Positions 37,215 through 44,917 of a DNA stretch of 64,000 bases are shown piece by piece. The stretch's first letter is position 1. Every line of letters begins with the position of its first letter. The notes beneath the pieces are model-generated. The model ran no database searches and was not told where the DNA came from. It saw only the letters and a list, made by a program, of their open reading frames with translations. This stretch comes from Klebsiella quasipneumoniae subsp. quasipneumoniae (lineage in GTDB: Bacteria > Pseudomonadota > Gammaproteobacteria > Enterobacterales > Enterobacteriaceae). Made by a program: the position numbers and the translations under genes. The DNA lies in NCBI RefSeq assembly GCF_020525925.1, contig NZ_CP084876.1, positions 310,001-374,000 on the forward strand, in the 5' to 3' direction.

Positions 37215-37535
37215 TTACGGGTTGGTCTGCCGCAGCATCCCTCCGTTGTTGTTCGGCAGCACCTGCTGCGGCGGATTGAGATTCCCGCCCTGCGCCGCGC
37301 GCTGCTGATTGGTCTGCAGCTGGTTTTGCAGATGCTGCTGCTGGGAGCGAGTCTGATTGTTCAGATTCTGCTTCAGCATGCTCTGTTGCTGCTGTTGCTG
37401 CACCTTCATCTCATTTTGCATGCGCTGCTGGCTGGGGACCACGTAACCCGGCTGGTTGGGGTTGTTATCAATATTGATTGGCTGGGCTAAAACGCCGAGC
37501 GGCATCAGCGCCGCCAGAAATAACATCGCTTTCAT
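37215..37535 (-). CDS. yhhA: DUF2756 family exported protein YhhA
   Basis: A 106-residue exported protein: a signal peptide (cleavage after VLA at about residue 17) followed by a low-complexity, Gln- and Asn-rich mature part with a run of six glutamines and repeated Q-N-Q patterns. It matches E. coli YhhA (DUF2756), function unknown. The mature chain has almost no hydrophobic core residues, so it is probably extended or coiled in the periplasm. Divergent from ggt. Confidence 0.9.
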   Translation of the reverse strand: MKAMLFLAALMPLGVLAQPINIDNNPNQPGYVVPSQQRMQNEMKVQQQQQQSMLKQNLNNQTRSQQQHLQNQLQTNQQRAAQGGNLNPPQQVLPNNNGGMLRQTNP

Positions 37536-37658
37536 GGTTTTCTCCTCCCGTGCGTGGGATCACTTAAGTGTACCTCGAATCCGCCATAACAATGATTTTT
37601 TAGGAGTTATCAACCAGGCTTAAGCGGGGAATGAAACCTACCTATCAGGAGTAAGACA

Positions 37659-39404
37659 ATGATAAAAACAACAATCTGGCGTCAGGTGGTCATCGCTGCG
37701 TTGCTGGCGGGCGGTAGTTTTACCGTCGCCGCCAGTCCACCGCCGCCGCCGCCGGTCTCTTATGGCGTAGAGGAGGATGTATTCCACCCGGTGCGCGCCC
37801 GGCAGGGCATGGTGGCCTCGGTGGATGCGCTGGCCACCCGCGTCGGGGTGGATATTCTGCGCCAGGGCGGCAACGCTGTCGATGCGGCGGTGGCGGTTGG
37901 CTACGCGCTGGCGGTCACTCATCCGCAGGCGGGGAATATTGGCGGCGGCGGTTTTATGATGCTGCGGACGAAAGACGGCAAGACTACGGCGATCGATTTC
38001 CGCGAAATGGCGCCAGAGCAGGCCACCCGCGACATGTTCCTCGACGACCAGGGTAACCCGGACAGTAAAAAATCGCTCACCTCGCATCTGGCCTCTGGCA
38101 CGCCAGGCAGCGTGGCGGGCTTCTCTCTTGCCCTGGAAAAATACGGCACCATGCCGCTGAACAAAGTGATCCGCCCGGCAATCAAGCTGGCGGAAGAGGG
38201 CTTTATTGTTAACGATGCGCTGGCGGACGATCTGAAGACCTACGGCAGCGAAGTGATCCCGCAGCACGAAAACAGTAAAGCGATCTTCTGGAAGAACGGC
38301 GAGCCGCTGAAGAAGGGCGACCGGCTGGTACAGAAGAACCTGGGGAAAAGCCTCGAGCTGATTGCCGAGCACGGTCCGGATGCCTTCTATAAAGGCGCTA
38401 TTGCCGACCAGATCGCGGACGAGATGAAAAAGCACGGCGGGCTTATCACCAAAGCCGACCTCGCTAACTATAAGGCCGTGGAGCGCACGCCGATTAGAGG
38501 CGAATATCGCGGGTATGAGATCTACTCTATGCCGCCGCCCTCCTCCGGCGGGATCCACATCGTGCAGATCCTCAATATCCTCGAAAATTTCGATCTGCAG
38601 AAATATGGCTTTGGCAGCGCCGACGCTATGCAGGTGATGGCGGAGGCGGAGAAACACGCCTATGCCGACCGCTCTGAATATCTCGGCGACCCTGACTTCG
38701 TCAAAGTGCCGTGGCAGGCGCTGACCAGCAAAGCCTACGCCAAAGCGATTGCCGCCGAGATCGACGTCAATAAGGCGAAGCCTTCCAGCCAGATCCGCCC
38801 GGGCAAGCTGGCGCCCTATGAAAGCAACCAGACCACCCACTTCTCGGTGGTCGATAAAGACGGCAATGCGGTGGCGGTGACCTATACGTTGAATACCACC
38901 TTCGGCACCGGCATTGTGGCGGGGGACTCCGGCATTCTGCTGAATAACCAGATGGATGATTTCTCGGCGAAGCCCGGCGTACCTAACGTCTATGGCCTGG
39001 TGGGCGGCGACGCCAATGCGGTGGAGCCGAAAAAACGCCCGCTGTCGTCGATGTCGCCGACCATTGTGGTGAAAGACGGCAAAACCTGGCTGGTGACCGG
39101 CAGCCCGGGCGGCAGCCGGATCATCACCACTGTGCTGCAGATGGTGGTCAATACCATCGATTTCGGGATGAACGTCGCAGAAGCCACCAACGCCCCGCGC
39201 TTCCATCATCAATGGTTGCCGGATGAGCTGCGGGTGGAGAAAGGCTTTAGTCCGGATACCCTGAAGCTGCTGGAGGCGAAAGGGCAGAAAGTGGCGCTGA
39301 AAGAGGCGATGGGCAGCACTCAGAGCATTATGGTGGGGCCGGACGGGATGCTGTATGGCGCCTCCGACCCGCGTTCGCCGGATGATTTAACGGCGGGGTA
39401 TTGA
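37659..39404 (+). CDS. ggt: Gamma-glutamyltranspeptidase Ggt
   Basis: A 581-residue periplasmic N-terminal-nucleophile hydrolase. A signal peptide ends near VAAS (residue 26). Self-cleavage should occur before Thr392 in NQTTHFSVV, giving the large and small subunits; the nucleophile is that threonine. The substrate-binding GSPGGSRIITT block is near residue 485. It cleaves glutathione and other gamma-glutamyl compounds. A proline run (PPPPPP, residues 27-32) follows the signal peptide. A REP pair lies just after the stop. Confidence 0.97.
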   Translation: MIKTTIWRQVVIAALLAGGSFTVAASPPPPPPVSYGVEEDVFHPVRARQGMVASVDALATRVGVDILRQGGNAVDAAVAVGYALAVTHPQAGNIGGGGFMMLRTKDGKTTAIDFREMAPEQATRDMFLDDQGNPDSKKSLTSHLASGTPGSVAGFSLALEKYGTMPLNKVIRPAIKLAEEGFIVNDALADDLKTYGSEVIPQHENSKAIFWKNGEPLKKGDRLVQKNLGKSLELIAEHGPDAFYKGAIADQIADEMKKHGGLITKADLANYKAVERTPIRGEYRGYEIYSMPPPSSGGIHIVQILNILENFDLQKYGFGSADAMQVMAEAEKHAYADRSEYLGDPDFVKVPWQALTSKAYAKAIAAEIDVNKAKPSSQIRPGKLAPYESNQTTHFSVVDKDGNAVAVTYTLNTTFGTGIVAGDSGILLNNQMDDFSAKPGVPNVYGLVGGDANAVEPKKRPLSSMSPTIVVKDGKTWLVTGSPGGSRIITTVLQMVVNTIDFGMNVAEATNAPRFHHQWLPDELRVEKGFSPDTLKLLEAKGQKVALKEAMGSTQSIMVGPDGMLYGASDPRSPDDLTAGY

Positions 39405-39410
39405 TATGTT

Positions 39411-39490
39411 GCCCGGTGGCGCTGCTGCGCTTACCGGGCCAACCACTGCACGAACGCAGGTCGGGTAAGGCGAAGCCGCCACCCGGCAAC
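39411..39490. repeat. REP pair (BIME) between ggt and aaaT
   Basis: GCCCGGTGGCGCTGCTGCGC at 39411 and the inverted partner ending GAAGCCGCCACCCGGCAAC at 39490 form two facing REP hairpins in the convergent gap. Confidence 0.9.
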
Positions 39491-39493
39491 ATG

Positions 39494-39982
39494 CTACTTC
39501 ATTCTCGCCATATAATATGCATCCACATATTCACCGTTGCGCAGCGCGTAACGCTTGCCGGTGCCTTCGATCTCAAATCCGTGTTTTTTGTACACCGCAA
39601 TCGCCGGCTTGTTATCAGCGAACACCGTCAGCTCAATGCGGTCAACGCGCAGCCAGTTATCGCACAGGTCGATCATCTCGCGCATCAGTGCGCTGCCGAT
39701 ACCGCGCCCCTGATGGCCGGCGGCAACCGCCATGCCAAAGGTCGCCACGTGGCTGCGACGAGGGCGCGGTTCGACATGGAGCGACAGATGCCCGGTAACC
39801 CGATCGTCCAGCGTCGCCACCAGATGGAAGGTATGGGGTTTGGGCTGTAGCTTCTCCTGCCAGGCTTCCATGGCGGGGTAGGGGATCTGTAGCGTGTCAT
39901 GATAGACCTCCGGGTGCGCCATCAGCATACGTAAAGGTTCAGCATCGCGCGGTTCGGCATGGCGTATCACTATGTCACTCAT
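39494..39982 (-). CDS. aaaT: L-amino acid N-acetyltransferase AaaT (YhhY)
   Basis: A 162-residue GNAT enzyme. The acetyl-CoA loop is in VAAGHQGRGIGSALMREM, and the C-terminal half (IELTVFADNKPAIAVYKKHGFEIEGTGK) is nearly identical to E. coli YhhY, shown to acetylate the amino group of amino acids such as phenylalanine and methionine. The N-terminal third is more divergent. It is divergent from ryhB, as in E. coli. Confidence 0.93.
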   Translation of the reverse strand: MSDIVIRHAEPRDAEPLRMLMAHPEVYHDTLQIPYPAMEAWQEKLQPKPHTFHLVATLDDRVTGHLSLHVEPRPRRSHVATFGMAVAAGHQGRGIGSALMREMIDLCDNWLRVDRIELTVFADNKPAIAVYKKHGFEIEGTGKRYALRNGEYVDAYYMARMK

Positions 39983-40069
39983 TCCCTTGTCCTCTTTTTG
40001 GTGGTTGATTCTCCTTCACCATCTCTGACGGCAGCCGGGGAGTCAATGCCGTTTTTTGCAAAAAAAAGA

Positions 40070-40099
40070 TAGACAAGTGCGAATGAGAATGATTATTAT
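40070..40099 (+). promoter_or_regulatory. ryhB promoter with overlapping Fur box
   Basis: TAGACA (40070-40075) and TATTAT (40094-40099), 18 bp apart, form the promoter. GAATGAGAATGATTATTAT at 40081-40099 is a close Fur box covering the spacer and -10. Iron-loaded Fur would therefore block transcription of the small RNA. Confidence 0.9.
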
Positions 40100-40105
40100 T
40101 GTCCT

Positions 40106-40200
40106 GCATTCAGGAAGACCCTTGCGGAAAGCCTGAAAGCACGACATTGCTCACATTGCTTCCAGTATTACTTTAGCCAGCCGGGTGCTGGCTTTTTTTT
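40106..40200 (+). ncRNA. ryhB: Small regulatory RNA RyhB
   Basis: The stretch contains the conserved RyhB core GCTCACATTGCTTCCAGTAT and the preceding GAAGACCCTTGCGG, and ends in an intrinsic terminator AGCCAGC CGGGT GCTGGCT with nine T. Start is placed at G40106 by alignment with E. coli RyhB and by the -10. Made in low iron, with Hfq it base-pairs to mRNAs of iron-using proteins and triggers their decay. The location next to aaaT and near yhhX is that of E. coli. Confidence 0.95.
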
Positions 40201-40210
40201 TGCTGCAACC

Positions 40211-40852
40211 TCAGGCGCTTTGCGGCCTGGCGGACATCACGCCGTCTTCCGCAACCAGGCCGATGAGATGACTTTTGCTTTCCGCCGCGGCCAGCACCTC
40301 GGCGCTGCCGGTGAACTGGCCGCCCTTTTTAATCGCCAGCGAGCGATAGGCGAGGGTGCCATCCAGATTGCCGTGCTCCTCAATGGTGATGCTGTCGCCG
40401 CGGCACTGGCCCTGAACCTTGCCATCAATAATCAGCTCACGGCAGCTGATGTTGCCCTCGACCTGACCTTCACGCATCACCTTAATCAGATGTTCTTTCG
40501 CCTCAATGTTGCCGGTAAGCTGGCCGTGAATATAGACATGGCCGCTGGCGACAATATTGCCGACGAAATGCACCCCGCTGGCGATGACCGTAGTCTCTTG
40601 TTTTTTGCTGGCGACCGCCTGGGATTCTGGGTTGTTTGCCGGAGGCGTGGCCACTTCTGACGTCTGAGGTTCCGTTTTATTTTTCTTAATAAACATCGCG
40701 TTAATTTTGTTCCGTTGGCTATGGAGGAGAAAGGCGACCAGTGCGCAGGCGGCCGCCAGGCGCGCCGGCACGATCGCATCGACAGACCAGGCGATCAGCG
40801 CGAGAAGCCAGAAAAAAAGGGCGCCGTTTAAGGCGAGATACTGTTTGTCCAT
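40211..40852 (-). CDS. Membrane-anchored bactofilin (polymer-forming cytoskeletal protein)
   Basis: A 213-residue protein. Two hydrophobic segments (about residues 7-25 and 27-44) are followed by a charged, Pro/Thr/Glu-rich linker (48-85) and a bactofilin beta-helix (about 88-195) with repeating short strands: GNIVASGHVYIHGQLTGNIEA, EGQVEGNISCRELIIDGKV. Bactofilins polymerise without nucleotides and act in cell shape and envelope organisation; the partner here is unknown. Most well-studied bactofilins have no membrane segments of their own, so the two N-terminal helices are notable. It ends 10 bp from the ryhB terminator and is not part of the E. coli K-12 neighbourhood. Confidence 0.9.
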   Translation of the reverse strand: MDKQYLALNGALFFWLLALIAWSVDAIVPARLAAACALVAFLLHSQRNKINAMFIKKNKTEPQTSEVATPPANNPESQAVASKKQETTVIASGVHFVGNIVASGHVYIHGQLTGNIEAKEHLIKVMREGQVEGNISCRELIIDGKVQGQCRGDSITIEEHGNLDGTLAYRSLAIKKGGQFTGSAEVLAAAESKSHLIGLVAEDGVMSARPQSA

Positions 40853-41116
40853 CCGTAGCGGCTGGCTACTCCGTTAGTCATCAGCAACGTCCTGGTTTGC
40901 CCTCCACTTATCCGCAGTTTCGCCATTGAGATCAAGATACTTAACCGAAAAATGTCGATTTAATCTGTTGTTAATCAATGAGTTATTAATAATTACGTAT
41001 GGGTGGTACGCGACCTATTTTTTTGACGAATCTTCACGGAAAACGGACTGAGAGGATGAAGTCATGTCCCGGCTTGCGCTATGGTTGAAGGTAGCTCATT
41101 AACTAAGGACAGCGTT

Positions 41117-42154
41117 ATGACTCTGCACTGCGCATTTATTGGCTTCGGCAAAAGCACCACCCGCTACCATCTTCCTTACGTGTTACACCGCCAGGACCGC
41201 TGGCAGGTGGCGCACATCTATCGCCGTCGGGCGAAGCCCGAGGAGCAGGCGCCGCAGTATTCCCACATCCATTTCACCAGCGATCTCGATGAAGTGTTAA
41301 ACGACCCGCAGGTCAGGCTGGTGGTGGTCTGCACCCATGCCGACAGCCATTTTGACTATGCGAAAAAGGCGCTGGAGGCGGGGAAAAACGTGCTGGTGGA
41401 AAAGCCGTTCACCCCGACGCTGGAGGAAGCCAAGACCCTGTTTGCGCTGGCGAACAGCAAAGGCCTGACGGTGACGCCCTACCAGAACCGCCGCTTCGAC
41501 TCCTGCTTCCTGACCACTAAAAAGGTGATTGAGAGCGGCAAACTTGGCGAACTGGTGGAGATTGAAAGCCATTTTGACAACTACCGCCCGCTGGCGGAGA
41601 ACAACCCCGGCGGCCCGCATAACGGCGAGTTCTATGGCCTTGGCGTGCATACCCTGGACCAGATTATTTCGCTGTTCGGCCGCCCGGACCATGTCGCTTA
41701 CGATCTGCGCTCGCTGCGCAACAAAGCTAACCCGGATGATACCTTTGAGGCCCAGCTGTTCTACGGCGATCTGAAGGCCATCGTTAAGACCAGCCACCTG
41801 GTGCAGATCGACTACCCGAAATTCATCGTCCACGGCCATAAAGGCTCGTTTGTGAAATATGGTATCGACCAGCAGGAGACCAGCCTGAAAGCCAATATCA
41901 TGCCGGGCGAGCCGGGCTTTGGCGCGGACGACAGCGTCGGCGAGCTGGTGTATGTCAACGAGGCAGGGGAGACGGTGCGCGAAGCGGTCCCGCTGGAGAG
42001 CGGCGACTATGGCCGGGTCTACGACGCGCTGTACGACACCCTCGTCAACGGCCAGCCAAATTACGTCAAGGAATCTGACGTTCTTACCAATATGGAGATC
42101 CTGCAGCGCGGCTTTGAGCAGCCCTCACCGGCCACCATTACTCTGGTGAAATAA
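41117..42154 (+). CDS. yhhX: Gfo/Idh/MocA family oxidoreductase YhhX
   Basis: A 345-residue NAD(P)-dependent oxidoreductase. The N-terminal Rossmann fold has IGFGKSTTRYH in place of the usual GxGxxG, and the EKPF motif (VLVEKPFTPT) marks the Gfo/Idh/MocA family. It matches E. coli YhhX, substrate unknown. The ATG at 41117 gives the family length; an in-frame upstream start has no support. It leads toward yhhW with a 121-bp gap. Confidence 0.95.
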   Translation: MTLHCAFIGFGKSTTRYHLPYVLHRQDRWQVAHIYRRRAKPEEQAPQYSHIHFTSDLDEVLNDPQVRLVVVCTHADSHFDYAKKALEAGKNVLVEKPFTPTLEEAKTLFALANSKGLTVTPYQNRRFDSCFLTTKKVIESGKLGELVEIESHFDNYRPLAENNPGGPHNGEFYGLGVHTLDQIISLFGRPDHVAYDLRSLRNKANPDDTFEAQLFYGDLKAIVKTSHLVQIDYPKFIVHGHKGSFVKYGIDQQETSLKANIMPGEPGFGADDSVGELVYVNEAGETVREAVPLESGDYGRVYDALYDTLVNGQPNYVKESDVLTNMEILQRGFEQPSPATITLVK

Positions 42155-42275
42155 GCCCAAGCGGCTCCTCTGCGCTTGTTCATATTTTTTGAACAGAGGA
42201 GTCAATTTTCACCCTCTATGATCGTCGGCGAAATGGGTCCACACTGATTCCATCGAAAACATATGGGGGTGCAAC

Positions 42276-42971
42276 ATGATCTACTTACGCAAAGCGAACG
42301 AACGTGGCCACGCTAACCATGGCTGGCTGGATTCCTGGCATACTTTCTCTTTCGCCAACTACTACGACCCGAACTTTATGGGCTTCTCCGCCCTGCGGGT
42401 GATTAACGACGACGTCATCGACGCCGGTCAGGGCTTCGGTACCCACCCGCATAAAGATATGGAGATCCTGACCTATGTACTGGAAGGGGCGGTGGAGCAC
42501 CAGGACAGCATGGGCAACAAAGAGCAGGTGCCGGCGGGCGAGTTCCAGATCATGAGCGCGGGTACCGGGGTGCGTCACTCTGAGTACAACCCGAGCAAAA
42601 CCGATCGTCTGCGTCTGTACCAGATCTGGATTATTCCGGAAGAAACCGGCATTACCCCGCGCTACGAGCAGCGCCGCTTCGACGCCGCCCAGGGCAAACA
42701 GCTGGTGCTGTCGCCGGATGCACGGGATGGCTCGCTGAAGGTCTATCAGGATATGGAGCTGTATCGCTGGGCGCTGCTGAAAGATGAGCAGTCGGTTCAC
42801 CAGATTGCCGCGGAACGTCGCGTCTGGATCCAGGTCGTCAAAGGCGAAGTGACCATCAACGGTACCAAAGCCACTACCAGCGATGGTTTGGCTATCTGGG
42901 ACGAGCAGGCGATTTCGGTTCATGCCGACAGCGATAGCGAAATCCTGCTGTTCGATCTGCCGCCGGTTTGA
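42276..42971 (+). CDS. yhhW: Pirin-like quercetin 2,3-dioxygenase YhhW
   Basis: A 231-residue bicupin of the pirin family. The metal site of the N-terminal cupin is complete: His57 and His59 in THPHKD, His101 and Glu103 in RHSEYN. The E. coli enzyme of the same residues oxidises quercetin in vitro; its physiological substrate is not known. The ATG has a Shine-Dalgarno GGGGG upstream. An ERIC element follows. Confidence 0.96.
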   Translation: MIYLRKANERGHANHGWLDSWHTFSFANYYDPNFMGFSALRVINDDVIDAGQGFGTHPHKDMEILTYVLEGAVEHQDSMGNKEQVPAGEFQIMSAGTGVRHSEYNPSKTDRLRLYQIWIIPEETGITPRYEQRRFDAAQGKQLVLSPDARDGSLKVYQDMELYRWALLKDEQSVHQIAAERRVWIQVVKGEVTINGTKATTSDGLAIWDEQAISVHADSDSEILLFDLPPV

Positions 42972-42989
42972 TCGTTATCTGAGGTCGTC

Positions 42990-43117
42990 TATACCCAAAA
43001 TAATTTGAGTTGCAGAAAGGCGGCGACGCAGAGAATCCCCAGGAGCTTACTTAAGTAAGTGACTGGGGGTGAGCGAGGAAAGCCAACGCGCATGCAACTC
43101 GAAGTATGATAGGTATA
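42990..43117. repeat. Single ERIC element between yhhW and gntR
   Basis: A 128-bp imperfect palindrome bounded by TATACC and GGTATA. The core GAATCCCCAGGAGCTTACTT followed by AAGTAAGTGACTGGGGGTGAG is a near-consensus ERIC. Arms include GAGTTGCA against TGCAACTC. Confidence 0.95.
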
Positions 43118-43131
43118 AATAAATTGCGTAG

Positions 43132-43153
43132 CCTTCCCTCATGTTAGGGAAGG
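43132..43153. terminator. Hairpin between the ERIC element and gntR
   Basis: CCTTCCCT (43132-43139) pairs with AGGGAAGG (43146-43153), 6-nt loop, extended by GCG/CGC pairing further out. No long T-run; it may end yhhW transcripts, weakly supported. Confidence 0.4.
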
Positions 43154-43210
43154 TTGCGCTTTGTCCGTGATAAACTGAGAAAATGTTCCCCGTTGATCAC
43201 AGTCAGGACG

Positions 43211-44206
43211 ATGAAAAAGAAAAGACCCGTACTTCAGGATGTAGCCGATCTTGTCGGCGTGACCAAAATGACGGTCAGTCGCTATTTACGCAACCCGGAG
43301 CAGGTCTCCGAAGCGCTGCGTGGCAAGATTGCCGTTGCCCTCGATGAACTGGGTTATATTCCCAATCGCGCCCCTGACATTCTCTCCAACGCCACCAGCC
43401 GCGCTATTGGCGTGCTGCTGCCATCGTTAACCAACCAGGTATTCTCGGAAGTGCTGCGCGGGATTGAAAGCGTCACTGACGCCTTCGGCTATCAAACCAT
43501 GCTGGCGCACTACGGCTACAAGCCGGAAATGGAAGAGAAACGCCTCGAATCGATGCTCTCCTGGAACATTGACGGCCTGATCCTCACCGAACGCACCCAT
43601 ACGCCCCGCACCCTGAAGATGATTGAAGTCGCCGGCATTCCGGTGGTGGAGCTAATGGACAGCCAGTCACCGTGCCTCGATATCGCGGTCGGTTTCGATA
43701 ACTTCGAAGCGGCGCGGCAGATGACGGCGGCGATTATCGCCCGCGGCCACCGCCACGTTGCTTATCTCGGCGCGCGTCTTGATGAACGTACTATCATCAA
43801 ACAGAAGGGGTACGAGCAGGCGATGCTCGATGCGGGCATGACGCCCTACAGCGTGATGGTGGAGCAGTCCTCGTCCTATTCATCCGGGATTGAGCTGATG
43901 CGCCAGGCGCGCCGCGAATACCCGCAGCTTGACGGCATCTTTTGCACCAACGATGACCTCGCGGTCGGCGCGGCCTTTGAGTGCCAGCGCCTGGGGCTGA
44001 AGATCCCGGACGACATGGCGATAGCCGGTTTCCACGGCCACGATATCGGCCAGGTGATGGAGCCGCGGCTGGCCAGCGTCCTGACCCCGCGCGAGCGGAT
44101 GGGGCGCATTGGCGCCGAACGTCTGCTGGCGCGCATTCGTGGCGAAGCGATTACCCCTAAGATGTTAGATTTAGGTTTCACATTGTCACCGGGCGGATCA
44201 ATTTAA
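43211..44206 (+). CDS. gntR: Gluconate repressor GntR (LacI family)
   Basis: A 331-residue LacI-family repressor: helix-turn-helix VLQDVADLVGVTKMTVSRYL at the N-terminus, hinge PNRAPDILSNATSR, then a periplasmic-binding-protein-like effector domain. It represses gluconate uptake and catabolism genes until gluconate is present. The ATG at 43211 matches the E. coli length; an upstream in-frame start is unsupported. Two GntR operators lie downstream, before gntK. Confidence 0.97.
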   Translation: MKKKRPVLQDVADLVGVTKMTVSRYLRNPEQVSEALRGKIAVALDELGYIPNRAPDILSNATSRAIGVLLPSLTNQVFSEVLRGIESVTDAFGYQTMLAHYGYKPEMEEKRLESMLSWNIDGLILTERTHTPRTLKMIEVAGIPVVELMDSQSPCLDIAVGFDNFEAARQMTAAIIARGHRHVAYLGARLDERTIIKQKGYEQAMLDAGMTPYSVMVEQSSSYSSGIELMRQARREYPQLDGIFCTNDDLAVGAAFECQRLGLKIPDDMAIAGFHGHDIGQVMEPRLASVLTPRERMGRIGAERLLARIRGEAITPKMLDLGFTLSPGGSI

Positions 44207-44215
44207 ACTGACAAG

Positions 44216-44231
44216 TTTGAAGTAGATCACA
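44216..44231 (+). promoter_or_regulatory. CRP-cAMP site of gntKU
   Basis: TTTGA-AGTAGA-TCACA matches the CRP consensus TGTGA-N6-TCACA with one mismatch, about 70 bp upstream of the GntR operators. Confidence 0.65.
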
Positions 44232-44285
44232 CATATTCACATCTGGCACGAATGGATATTGCTTCTCCACAGGTCCGGCATGACA

Positions 44286-44314
44286 ATGTTACCGATAACA
44301 GTTACCCGTAACAA
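44286..44314 (+). promoter_or_regulatory. Two overlapping GntR operators before gntK
   Basis: ATGTTACCGATAACAG (44286-44301) and CAGTTACCCGTAACAA (44299-44314) are both GntR-type palindromes around TTACC-GATAAC and TTACCCGTAA. They share three bases, so two dimers would sit 13 bp apart. Confidence 0.85.
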
Positions 44315-44386
44315 TTAACCGATACGCCGCCTTCGCGCTCAATGAGTCAGCCCCGGCGCGGCGTACCTGTCCGGTGGGAGGATGCT

Positions 44387-44917
44387 TTGAGCACGACTAA
44401 TCATGATCACCACGTCTACGTTCTGATGGGCGTTTCCGGCAGCGGGAAATCCGCTGTCGCCAGCGAAGTGGCGCATCAGCTGCATGCCGCGTTTCTCGAC
44501 GGCGACTTTCTGCATCCGCGCAGCAATATCACCAAGATGGCCTCCGGTGAGCCGCTCAACGATGACGACCGTACCCCGTGGCTGCAGGCGCTAAATGACG
44601 CCGCGTTTGCCATGCAGCGTACCAATAAGGTGTCGCTGATCGTCTGTTCGGCGCTGAAGAAGAGCTATCGCGACATTCTGCGCAAGGGCAACCCGAACCT
44701 CTCCTTCATCTACCTGAAAGGCGACTTCGAGGTGATCGAAAACCGTCTGAAGGCGCGTAAAGGGCACTTCTTCAAAACCCAAATGTTGGTGACGCAGTTT
44801 GAAACGCTGCAGGAACCAGGCGCCGACGAGAGCGATGTGATTATCGTCGATATCGACCAGCCGCTGGAAGGCGTGGTGGCCAGCACCATTGAGGTGATCA
44901 ACAAAGGCAGTCACTAG
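44387..44917 (+). CDS. gntK: Gluconokinase GntK
   Basis: A 176-residue thermoresistant gluconokinase with the P-loop GVSGSGKS near residues 14-21 and the conserved GDFLHPRSN. It phosphorylates gluconate to 6-phosphogluconate. The start is a TTG at 44387 (STTNHDHH as in E. coli) with GGGAGG seven bases upstream; the ATG at 44342 would add a non-conserved stretch reaching toward the operators. It overlaps gntU by one base. Confidence 0.96.
   Translation: MSTTNHDHHVYVLMGVSGSGKSAVASEVAHQLHAAFLDGDFLHPRSNITKMASGEPLNDDDRTPWLQALNDAAFAMQRTNKVSLIVCSALKKSYRDILRKGNPNLSFIYLKGDFEVIENRLKARKGHFFKTQMLVTQFETLQEPGADESDVIIVDIDQPLEGVVASTIEVINKGSH

Noticed and set aside
37638..39212. Long open frame (524 codons) opposite ggt
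   Set aside because: Antisense frame produced by GC-rich codon usage; the plus-strand ggt has full family motifs.
44342..44386. Upstream ATG start for gntK
   Set aside because: The added 15 residues are not in the E. coli protein, and the TTG at 44387 has the better ribosome site.
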